DNA of 64,000 nt from an uncultured Pseudomonadales bacterium (lineage in GTDB: Bacteria > Pseudomonadota > Gammaproteobacteria > Pseudomonadales > Pseudohongiellaceae). The translations under genes were made by a program, and so were the position numbers. Positions 45,101-52,647 of this stretch are shown one piece after another. Under the pieces are notes generated by a model. It searched no databases and was not told the origin of the DNA. It worked only from the letters and a program-made list of their open reading frames with translations. Numbering within the stretch: position 1 is the stretch's first letter; each line of letters begins with the position of its first letter. The stretch is taken from the NCBI GenBank assembly GCA_943789485.1, contig CALSUH010000007.1, forward strand, positions 1 through 64,000, in the 5' to 3' direction.

Positions 45101-47128
45101 CTACGTGACGGTAACAGGCGTCCAGGTCTTGTGGCGTGCCATAACATCTTCAACCGTATGCTTGCAGACTCCTGCCTTGGTTATCAACTTACTTTCGCAA
45201 ATATCACAACGCACGCATTCCTTAAAATCGACCTTATGAGCGCGAATCGCGCCAGTAGGACAACTTTTTTCACACACCTTGCACACTTCGCACTGCGGAA
45301 CGCGCTTGATACGAAATGGCGAGAGAAAGGAAGTGACGCCCAGTGCAGCTCCTAGGGGGCAGGCGTAGCGGCAATAAAATCGACTGACGAACATCGAGGC
45401 AACTATGAATACGGCCAGTATGGCCCATAACAACATAGACCGACTGAAGTAGAAGATAGTGCCGAAAGGCTCAAAATATTGAAACAGACTCAGGTCGCTA
45501 AATGTCAGCGATGTCACGACCAGCAGCGCGAGTATCCCGTATTTGATAGTCAGCGCCTTATCATGAATCGCCTGAGGCACTTCAAACTGCCATTTCTTCG
45601 GCATGATACGAGTAATAAAGTCCTGTAATGCCCCGAAAGGACATAGTGACGAACAAAACACCCTACCCCAGAACAGTGTGGTAACAATTGTAAAGACGAC
45701 AATTAACAATAACGGTAAGTCGTTCAAGAACAGAGACGGCCCTTGTTTTAATCCATTGGTGATATGCGACACCGAGAGAAAAGTGCCGTTATAGAACCCT
45801 AGATAGAACAGAGTATACGCGAGCGTTACCCAGCGAATTGTCGAACTCTTACGCAAGAATGCCGTCATCACCATCGCGAAAAGAAGCAACAGAGCAAGTA
45901 CCTCCGCCACCGGCGCACTATTAATGAGGGTAGCTAATACACCCTCGTCTACTTCTTCGAAATCATCAAATTCGGGAAACGGATTCGCAGGCTTAGGTAA
46001 AAACTCTGCCGGCAAAGGAGCGCCTGTCGCCAATGAAAATGGAACGGGTGGAACTTGATAATCGACCTGCGCGAGCTCCTCAACGGACCCAACCTGAAGA
46101 CCGGTGTCATACAGAACGGTAAAGGGTTGGCTCAGATCAATGTCGCTAGACATGACAATCGCACCGGCAAACCTTACCTGACCCGCAATTTTTCCATGAT
46201 CGGCACTGCCAACATAAACAAAGCGGCGACGCTCGATGTTATACACAGCGTCGCCCTGTGTTATAGCTAGGCGTTCCTGCCGAAAGGGCGTAGAAGCATT
46301 ACCATCTATACCTACCAGTAACATGTTGCCATCTTCCACCCTGTTACTCGCTTCCCTCTCTGCCCGTGAATAGTCATCGGGGCCGACGAGTAGCTCACCT
46401 AACGCCTCAGTTCCTATAAACGCGAGCGTAAGATTCAACTGAGTTAGATCTTCGAGCAGGATTGGAAATTCTTTGACGAGGCCAGACTCCTTCATCTCCC
46501 CCCAAGACTGCGCCTGCAAGATTTGCAACGCCACTTCACCACTGTTCGCGTTAGCAACAAATTCGGAGTCCGTCAGATAGTTCCGGGCAACACTACGCGC
46601 TGCATTACGAATGCCCCGCGATGTAGCCCAACTGGTAATAGTAGCGCGAGATACACCATCGAGATCACGACCAACGCGAAAGCCATCTGACACTGACATT
46701 CCTTCGAATTGATTGGGGAAGCGCTCAGAATTGATGAAATCACCACGGATACTTTTATACGATTCCCGGTAGTACAGAACCTCTATTCCCGACAGTATTC
46801 CCTCAAGATCCATTCCAACCAACACTTCTATGGGTGCGCTGTAGCCGATCTCTTCCGGCGGATAGTCTGGCGTCTCGAATAAATAACCGATCAGTTCACC
46901 CTCACTGCCCTGCTCTGCCGCGCCAAACGCTTTATAGACAGGCGGATCACCAGCTTTCTCTGAAAAGCTAGCAGCATCAGGCATAACCATCTTCAGCAGC
47001 GCAATATCTGCATCAAGCAAGCCCGCCTGTGCCAAACCAATAGCCGGCAGCAATGCAAAAGGTACAAAAATGGCGAATAAACGAAACAGGGTAGCGCGCA
47101 ATGATTTCGTGGAGCGACAGCACTGCAT
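45101..47128 (-). CDS. NosR/NirI-like FMN-binding iron-sulfur membrane protein
   Basis: 675 residues, AGGAAAAT before the ATG. Signal/anchor helix, then a periplasmic FMN-binding domain with the covalent flavinylation motif DGVSRATIT (FMN expected on Thr163). Then come transmembrane helices from about residue 400, two membrane-linked cysteine motifs (CSSLCPFG and CRYACPLG), and a C-terminal ferredoxin domain (CEVCKVCEKSCP, CVRCDICE). This is the NosR architecture, which passes electrons across the inner membrane. No nos genes are present. The convergent neighbour encodes a periplasmic copper monooxygenase, so electron supply to a periplasmic copper enzyme is a possible role. Confidence 0.87.
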   Translation of the reverse strand: MQCCRSTKSLRATLFRLFAIFVPFALLPAIGLAQAGLLDADIALLKMVMPDAASFSEKAGDPPVYKAFGAAEQGSEGELIGYLFETPDYPPEEIGYSAPIEVLVGMDLEGILSGIEVLYYRESYKSIRGDFINSERFPNQFEGMSVSDGFRVGRDLDGVSRATITSWATSRGIRNAARSVARNYLTDSEFVANANSGEVALQILQAQSWGEMKESGLVKEFPILLEDLTQLNLTLAFIGTEALGELLVGPDDYSRAEREASNRVEDGNMLLVGIDGNASTPFRQERLAITQGDAVYNIERRRFVYVGSADHGKIAGQVRFAGAIVMSSDIDLSQPFTVLYDTGLQVGSVEELAQVDYQVPPVPFSLATGAPLPAEFLPKPANPFPEFDDFEEVDEGVLATLINSAPVAEVLALLLLFAMVMTAFLRKSSTIRWVTLAYTLFYLGFYNGTFLSVSHITNGLKQGPSLFLNDLPLLLIVVFTIVTTLFWGRVFCSSLCPFGALQDFITRIMPKKWQFEVPQAIHDKALTIKYGILALLVVTSLTFSDLSLFQYFEPFGTIFYFSRSMLLWAILAVFIVASMFVSRFYCRYACPLGAALGVTSFLSPFRIKRVPQCEVCKVCEKSCPTGAIRAHKVDFKECVRCDICESKLITKAGVCKHTVEDVMARHKTWTPVTVT

Positions 47129-47151
47129 TATTATTTTCCTATTTTGCGTTC

Positions 47152-47187
47152 TTCTACTAGAGTACTTCTACTAGAGTACTTCTGCTA
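47152..47187. repeat. 14-bp direct repeats before the NosR-like gene
   Basis: TTCTACTAGAGTAC occurs twice in tandem (47152-47165, 47166-47179), followed by a partial third unit TTCTGCTA. It lies 24 bp upstream of the NosR-like start codon, where a regulator or transcription start could be. It may also be simple slippage. Confidence 0.55.
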
Positions 47188-47337
47188 ACCTAGTAAATAC
47201 TGCATCTAAAACTGGAACCTCTGGAAAGCATAGAGTGCCTCAGGAAACTGCTCGGTATTTAATCAAATATTCGACGACAGGTACATAACTTAGTGCAGGC
47301 CATGGCTACTGAACGCCGGCTATAGATAGCGATAGGA

Positions 47338-48126
47338 TCAATAAACGTTTAATCGTAGCCGCAGAAAGCCGAGGCAAAGTTTGATCAATTCGATTGAGCG
47401 CTGCGAATCATCGAGAATATCGAAGGCATGCACTCCCTTGGGATAACGAATAACACTCACCGGGCTATTGCGAGCCACTGCCTCCGCCTCAAAGTTATCA
47501 ATGGATTCATTCAAACCTGGAAACTTATCCTTGCCTGCGCCGATTATCAATATAGGGGTATTTTCAGGGAAATTTTCCATGCCCTCGTGGGGATGCGCAA
47601 AGCCCAATGTCTGCGCTGTTTCTTGCAGCATTACTGAGCCCGCCGTGTCCAACATAAACCCGTATAGCAAAGCTGCACAGCGTACAGCACTGTCTTTGTG
47701 CAGAATATTGATTGCATTTGGCACGTTGCCCGAACAAGACCAAACGGCGATTCGCGCAGGATCAATCTGCAACTCACCCGCCTTAGAGCGCAGGAAATCC
47801 AACAGTATAAAAGCGTCTTCTACAGGCTCGACATTGCTGTAAATTACCGCCGCCATGCCACTAGCCGCCAACAATTTTGCCCAGTCCCTATAGGCCTGCA
47901 CCTGCATCTGCTTCATGCCTACCCGCTCTTCAAACTCTGGGTCTGGATAACCCGTCACGAGCACTACCACCGGTACCGGGCTTTCAACCTGCTCTGGGAA
48001 ATAAATATCGAAAACTCTAGCATCGTCAACATAGCTGATACCCTCTTGCACATTCCCCGTATGGGGCAATTGGTAGACTACAGAATTACTGAATAATGAA
48101 TTTTCTGTGCTGGAGTCGCCCCTCAT
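47338..48126 (-). CDS. alpha/beta hydrolase (dienelactone hydrolase-like)
   Basis: 262 residues from the ATG at 48126, which has GAGGA at good spacing; the frame can be extended to a TTG at 48159, but that lies in a terminator's T-tract. VFDIYFPEQVESPVPVVVLV begins the core. Nucleophile Ser is in AVWSCSGNVPNA, and the acid and histidine are near GAGKDKFPG and YPKGVHAFDILDD. No signal peptide; likely cytoplasmic. It hydrolyses an ester or lactone. The upstream hairpin-terminator suggests control by premature termination. A 209-bp gap separates it from the NosR-like gene. Confidence 0.78.
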   Translation of the reverse strand: MRGDSSTENSLFSNSVVYQLPHTGNVQEGISYVDDARVFDIYFPEQVESPVPVVVLVTGYPDPEFEERVGMKQMQVQAYRDWAKLLAASGMAAVIYSNVEPVEDAFILLDFLRSKAGELQIDPARIAVWSCSGNVPNAINILHKDSAVRCAALLYGFMLDTAGSVMLQETAQTLGFAHPHEGMENFPENTPILIIGAGKDKFPGLNESIDNFEAEAVARNSPVSVIRYPKGVHAFDILDDSQRSIELIKLCLGFLRLRLNVY

Positions 48127-48157
48127 GTCGTGTTCCTCGAATAACGTCTTCCCAAAC

Positions 48158-48190
48158 AAAAAACCCCCACTCCAGATGGAGCGAGGGTTT
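48158..48190 (-). terminator. Rho-independent terminator upstream of the hydrolase
   Basis: Stem AAACCCCCACTCC / GGAGCGAGGGTTT (13 positions, two mismatches) with loop AGAT. On the minus strand it is followed by TTTTTTGTTT. No minus-strand protein gene ends before it, so it either terminates a small RNA or acts as an attenuator in the hydrolase leader. Confidence 0.7.
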
Positions 48191-48642
48191 GCTTATGTCT
48201 GCCGGAGCGGTGACCTCATGCTATGCGGAAGCTGCTATCCAGGTCAATACCAAATACCCGCTTACAGCTCCCTCTCGTACGACAACAAAACAGGGCAAAT
48301 ATTGACCCACACACCTGCATTTGCCCACTAAACTGGGTGGCTCTACAAAAATCGGCAAAATGTTAGATAATGACCAAACGATACTTGTTTTGGAGCTATT
48401 CCCGCTCAATACAAGGGGTATTTTCGTTTAACAGCCCTATGTTTTGCGCCTGGAGCTAGTTAGATGGATTAAGGTGATACTTTTATTGGACTTTTCACTC
48501 TCAGGATCATATTCTTCGCCCCAGCAGAGTTTATACAGAGCCACCTAGGCAATTCTAGGCGAATTTGTATGAGCGCCGTTTCTATTATAAAGCCTGATCG
48601 ACAGGCACAATCGTTCTACTTCTATATTAAGGGGAAAAGTAA
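48191..48642. other. intergenic region with a possible structured RNA on the minus strand
   Basis: Between the terminator and the TonB receptor gene there is no convincing protein gene. A 6-bp stem TGACCT (48211-48216) / AGGTCA (48241-48246) encloses a 24-base segment and lies 21 bp upstream, in the minus-strand sense, of the terminator. Together they could be the 3' half of a riboswitch-like leader or small RNA. No known riboswitch consensus was recognised. The plus-strand promoter of the TonB receptor must also lie in this stretch. Confidence 0.35.
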
Positions 48643-51261
48643 ATGACAAGACGACCCACAATGGCCAAACGGGTTCTCCCGACAGCCATCGCGCTTGCAC
48701 TGCTAGCGCCTGCGGCCTACACGCCGATGGTGTTTGCACAAGATGACAGTGATGCACAACTCGAAGAAATCGTCGTAACGGGAGCACGAGGTAGGCCAAG
48801 AACGGTCTCCGACTCTCCAGTACCTATTGACGTATTTACCTCAGAAGATCTCCGAGCTGTTTCTTATACTGATACCAACGACATTCTTAAGACATTGGTG
48901 CCGTCCTTCAACCTTGGAAGACAGCCCATCTCTGACGGATCATCGTTTATCCGGCCCGCCGAACTTCGCGGCCTGCCCACAGATAAAACTCTCGTGCTGG
49001 TTAACTCCAAGCGCCGCCACCGTTCCGCGCTAGTATCCATCGGCGGCTCTGGTACTCAGGGACCCGATATATCTACCATTCCATCCATCGCTTTGAAAAA
49101 CATCGAAGTGCTACGTGATGGTGCTTCGGCACAGTATGGCTCTGACGCCATTGCCGGTGTAATTAACTTCATTCTGAATGATGCTGACGAAGGATTCAGC
49201 GTTTCAATCGATAGCGGTGGATTCAGTGAAGGCGACGGTGGGCAAACTACGGTGCAGGCCAATCTCGGATTGCCTCTAGGGGAAAGTGGATTTATTAATA
49301 TTTCCGGTGAAATTTCTGAGGCGGATGCTACTTCCCGTTCAGAGCAATACTGTGAAAGTTGGTTTTGTGCCGATCCGAACGGTGCCCACCCTTACAATAT
49401 TAGATCTGGACAAAACGGTGGAGATGCCGCCTTCGTGGCAGGTTTACCCAGCGCCAATATAGGCCAAGATGATGTGGTCCAACCATGGGGTCAACCGAAC
49501 GCAGAGGCCGCGCGCTTTTTCTTCAATGCCGGCTATCAGATTGATGCTGACACTGAGGCCTATGCCTTCGGCAACATGTCGGAGAGCGAATCCGATGGCG
49601 GTTTCTTCTATCGCTACCCTGGTAATGGAACCATAGAGGACTTGAGAGAGTCAGATGGCGGTATCTACAACCCACTAGAGAAATATCCCGGTGGTTTCAC
49701 GCCAAGATTCTTTGGTGAAGTATCCGACTTCTCCTTATTGGGCGGTATTCGAGGTTCCTTCGACAACGGTCTCAATTACGACTTCAGTGGAAGAACCGGT
49801 GAAAGTGAAATCAGATATACTCTGTCTAACACCATTAACCCTTCACAGGGACGAGCTTCCCAGCAGTCCTTTAAGCCTGGGGATTTAATTAACTCGGAAA
49901 CTCAATTCCAAGCCGATTTCAACTACGAGATTGATTCAAACTTCGCCAGTCCCGTGCTGTTCGCCTTCGGCGCCAGCTACATGGACGAGTCTTATGAAGT
50001 AGTGCAAGGGGAACTAAATTCCTATGTAGCAGGCCCACACGCGACGCCGGATCCGTTCGGCTTTTGTAACGCTGATATGACTGCTACCACAGCTGGAATG
50101 AATGTAATCGCTGGTGGTTCGACTCTGGATTGCGCCAACTCTGATGACCCCGTGTATCAGGTAGTGGGAGTGGGCTCGAATGGGTTTCCAGGATTCTCGC
50201 CTCAGTTCTCTGAAAAGTATGAGCGTCAGTCAACAGCGCTTTACGCTGACCTCAGTGCGGACATAACCGATGACTTCTTCCTGCAAGGTGCGATTCGTTA
50301 TGAGGACTACAGCGACTTCGACGCTGAGACTGTTGTTAAGGTCGCAGGTCTCTATCGACTCACGGATGATTTTGCCATTCGCGGCTCCATGGGTACCGGT
50401 TTCCGTGCACCGACACCGGGACAGCAGGGAACGATCAATGTATCGACTCGACTGCCCAATGGTTTTCCGGTTGCGACAGGTCTATTCCCTGCCGGTGGTC
50501 CAGTGGCTCAAGCACTAGGCGCAAGCCCGCTTACGCCTGAGACATCCACTAACTACACTATTGGCTTTACGGCTAATATCGCTGAGCTGGATCTGACTGT
50601 GGACTTCTACCGAATCAATCTCGATGACGCTACTTATGCGATATCGACGCGAGACGTGTCCACTGATCCTACTTCTGGTGAGGCCTACCAAAACTTCCTG
50701 CTGTTGGATAGTGCCGGCGTTGCCGGCGCCAATTCCATCGGTGGTGTTTTGTATTTCACCAACGGCTTTGACGTTTCAACCGAGGGAGTCGACATTGTTG
50801 CCTCCTATCCTCTTAACTGGTCCGCTGGCTCCACCAACTTGTCTATGGCACTAAGCTATAACAAGAAGGCTTTTGAATCTGATCCGAGCGCTTTCCGAAA
50901 TGAAGAGGCTCAGTTTGATTATGTAAACTACAATCCAAACTGGCGTGGTGTCTTCACAGCTGCTCACGATATCAACGATCTGAGATTGACAGCGAGAGCG
51001 AGCTACTGGGGTGAGCATGAGAATGCAAACTCAGGTACTTCTCGTCGACAAGTTCAGGATCCTACCTGGTTCGTCGATCTCGAAGCTCAGTATCAGATCA
51101 ACGATACCTTCAGGATAGCCGCTGGTGGTCGTAATGTATTCGATGAGTACCCTGCAAAGGGCAATATCGGCGATACTTGCTGTGGACGTATTTATGAGTC
51201 TGGCACTGTTGTAGACTGGAACGGTTCGTATTGGTTTGCTCGTCTAACTGCTGATTTCTAA
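48643..51261 (+). CDS. TonB-dependent outer-membrane receptor
   Basis: 872 residues, AAGGGGAAAAG before the ATG. Signal peptide ends PMVFAQ. EEIVVTGARG is the usual link before the plug domain (about residues 55-170), whose end has NIEVLRDGASAQYGSDAIAGVINFILND. The rest is a 22-strand barrel ending in FARLTADF with the terminal Phe required for assembly. It imports a scarce ligand (siderophore, vitamin, glycan or other large molecule) with TonB energy. No ferric-regulator site was noticed. Followed by two hairpins, the second a strong terminator. Confidence 0.95.
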   Translation: MTRRPTMAKRVLPTAIALALLAPAAYTPMVFAQDDSDAQLEEIVVTGARGRPRTVSDSPVPIDVFTSEDLRAVSYTDTNDILKTLVPSFNLGRQPISDGSSFIRPAELRGLPTDKTLVLVNSKRRHRSALVSIGGSGTQGPDISTIPSIALKNIEVLRDGASAQYGSDAIAGVINFILNDADEGFSVSIDSGGFSEGDGGQTTVQANLGLPLGESGFINISGEISEADATSRSEQYCESWFCADPNGAHPYNIRSGQNGGDAAFVAGLPSANIGQDDVVQPWGQPNAEAARFFFNAGYQIDADTEAYAFGNMSESESDGGFFYRYPGNGTIEDLRESDGGIYNPLEKYPGGFTPRFFGEVSDFSLLGGIRGSFDNGLNYDFSGRTGESEIRYTLSNTINPSQGRASQQSFKPGDLINSETQFQADFNYEIDSNFASPVLFAFGASYMDESYEVVQGELNSYVAGPHATPDPFGFCNADMTATTAGMNVIAGGSTLDCANSDDPVYQVVGVGSNGFPGFSPQFSEKYERQSTALYADLSADITDDFFLQGAIRYEDYSDFDAETVVKVAGLYRLTDDFAIRGSMGTGFRAPTPGQQGTINVSTRLPNGFPVATGLFPAGGPVAQALGASPLTPETSTNYTIGFTANIAELDLTVDFYRINLDDATYAISTRDVSTDPTSGEAYQNFLLLDSAGVAGANSIGGVLYFTNGFDVSTEGVDIVASYPLNWSAGSTNLSMALSYNKKAFESDPSAFRNEEAQFDYVNYNPNWRGVFTAAHDINDLRLTARASYWGEHENANSGTSRRQVQDPTWFVDLEAQYQINDTFRIAAGGRNVFDEYPAKGNIGDTCCGRIYESGTVVDWNGSYWFARLTADF

Positions 51262-51276
51262 ATCGGCAATTAGTAC

Positions 51277-51302
51277 TACCCTCTCTTGAATTAGAGAGGG
51301 TA
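51277..51302. terminator. perfect 10-bp hairpin after the TonB receptor
   Basis: TACCCTCTCT / AGAGAGGGTA with a 6-base loop, 15 bp past the stop codon. No T-tract follows, so it may stabilise the messenger 3' end and act with the terminator just downstream. Confidence 0.55.
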
Positions 51303-51313
51303 AAATAATGAAG

Positions 51314-51342
51314 GGGCGGTAAGCGATTACCGCCCTTTTTTT
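51314..51342 (+). terminator. Rho-independent terminator of the TonB receptor gene
   Basis: Perfect 9-bp stem GGGCGGTAA / TTACCGCCC with loop GCGA, immediately followed by seven T. A textbook terminator. Confidence 0.92.
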
Positions 51343-51477
51343 ATGCGGCATTAAAGCAAGACATAGATTTAAATGATTTAGGACTAGCCCTTTTAGATAC
51401 TTGCGGCCTTAAGTGGATCAGCATGGCCTACCGTCCTTTTCTATTCCCTCTTCCCTTTTTAGATGTACGGTTTAACT

Positions 51478-51732
51478 ATGACTACAATTACAATTTACAC
51501 CTCAACATACTGCGCCTACTGCACTGCCGCGAAAAACCTCCTAGCCAGCAGAGACTACGAGTTCGAGGAAATTAATATGCAAGGTAATCAGGAACTCATG
51601 CTCCAGGTCATGCAAAAATCCGGGCAACGCACCGTTCCACAAATTTTCGTCGGCGAGAAGTCGATCGGTGGCTATCAGGAGTTATTGGCGAGCACAGCCA
51701 GTGGTGAATTCGACGCTTTACTCGCCCCCTAA
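51478..51732 (+). CDS. grxC: glutaredoxin 3 (GrxC)
   Basis: 84 residues from the ATG at 51478 (MTTITIYTST); an in-frame ATG at 51463 adds five residues not seen in homologues. The active site is CAYC (Cys12, Cys15) in place of the common CPYC. TVPQIFVGEKSIGGYQEL contains the cis-Pro and the glutathione-binding GG. It reduces disulfides or glutathionylated proteins with glutathione in the cytoplasm. A distinct ribosome binding site is not evident for either start. Neighbours are unrelated. Confidence 0.92.
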   Translation: MTTITIYTSTYCAYCTAAKNLLASRDYEFEEINMQGNQELMLQVMQKSGQRTVPQIFVGEKSIGGYQELLASTASGEFDALLAP

Positions 51733-51738
51733 AAAACA

Positions 51739-52077
51739 CTAGATACAGCTGGGCACACACTCAAAGTCGTAGCCGTGATGGGGCTTGTAGCCGGCAACCC
51801 AAAGCAAGGGAACTGTCCCTAATATTCCGCCAACGATAGCGCCCACTTCTGCCTCCTGGCTACGACTAAAGCTGGTTTTTCCCGCCACGCAACCGTCTTT
51901 TTGTATCTCTACATCGTTCTTTGAGAGCGCGACTTTCTGATCTGTATAGTGAGAGTGTCCCGTGCCCATGTATTCGCCATTCACATAAATTCGCGAGTCA
52001 GGATCTGAAGACCTGATTACCGCAGTGCTACTGCATGCCGTCACCCGCATTGCACTTAAAAGTAATAAATTTCTCAT
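51739..52077 (-). CDS. small lipoprotein of unknown function with a PEGA-like stretch
   Basis: 112 residues from the ATG at 52077, which has GAGGG before it. Signal with lipobox VTAC, Cys at residue 15 of this start. SRIYVNGEYMGTGHSHYTD resembles PEGA-type beta-repeats that present a surface loop, and a glycine-rich hydrophobic segment (VGAIVGGILGTVPLLWVAGY) follows. Probably anchored in the outer membrane. It converges on grxC with only 6 bp between them. Confidence 0.6.
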   Translation of the reverse strand: MRNLLLLSAMRVTACSSTAVIRSSDPDSRIYVNGEYMGTGHSHYTDQKVALSKNDVEIQKDGCVAGKTSFSRSQEAEVGAIVGGILGTVPLLWVAGYKPHHGYDFECVPSCI

Positions 52078-52378
52078 TGCTACCCTCATTACGTTCTGCT
52101 GTTAATTGTTGTCGAAGCGCAGCATCTCAAAATACGGCTTAATTCCAGCTATATAGACAGTATTCTCCTTCCTCTGTAACGCTAAAAAATCGCATTTAAC
52201 GCACGTAAATACTGGATAAGGGAAATCAATCCGATAGATACCCAAACACAGATTTGTATACACCAGAATCAAGAAGATGCATTGAACAATGACTAGTATC
52301 AAAACACGGAGAAGTAATGAGAAAATTAGCACAGAAATCGATAGTAGGAATGCTTGCAGCAGCGGCAATAAAAACCTG

Positions 52379-52401
52379 ACAGGGATAACGGTTATCCCTG
52401 T
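52379..52401. repeat. 23-bp palindrome
   Basis: ACAGGGATAAC-G-GTTATCCCTGT is a perfect inverted repeat with one central base. On the minus strand it is followed a few bases later by GGTTTTTATT, so it may be a terminator or a protein-binding site. No gene is clearly served by it. Confidence 0.5.
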
Positions 52402-52647
52402 GTTTGCTTATGCTGCCTGAATGCATTTTTATACCCTGTGGAGGCTGTTGCCAGATAGTTATAAGCTAATTGTGGTCGTGATGATTTCACCCTTCGTGGA
52501 GGCAAGTAGCCTGCTAGTAAAATTAAAAACCAACTAGCGTAAATCTAAAGTAGGGGCTGTTTTAATCTTCTGCCTAGGTCTGTAAAGTATGGTTACAGCT
52601 ATAGATGTAGGATTTGGCTTCACGCCTGCCCGCGCCCGGAGATAATA

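Noticed and set aside
48191-48642. Cobalamin or TPP riboswitch before the TonB receptor
   Set aside because: Searched by eye for their conserved boxes on both strands; none found.
52102-52368. 88-codon hydrophobic minus-strand frame
   Set aside because: TTG start without a ribosome binding site; AT-rich DNA easily gives hydrophobic frames. A real small membrane protein cannot be excluded.
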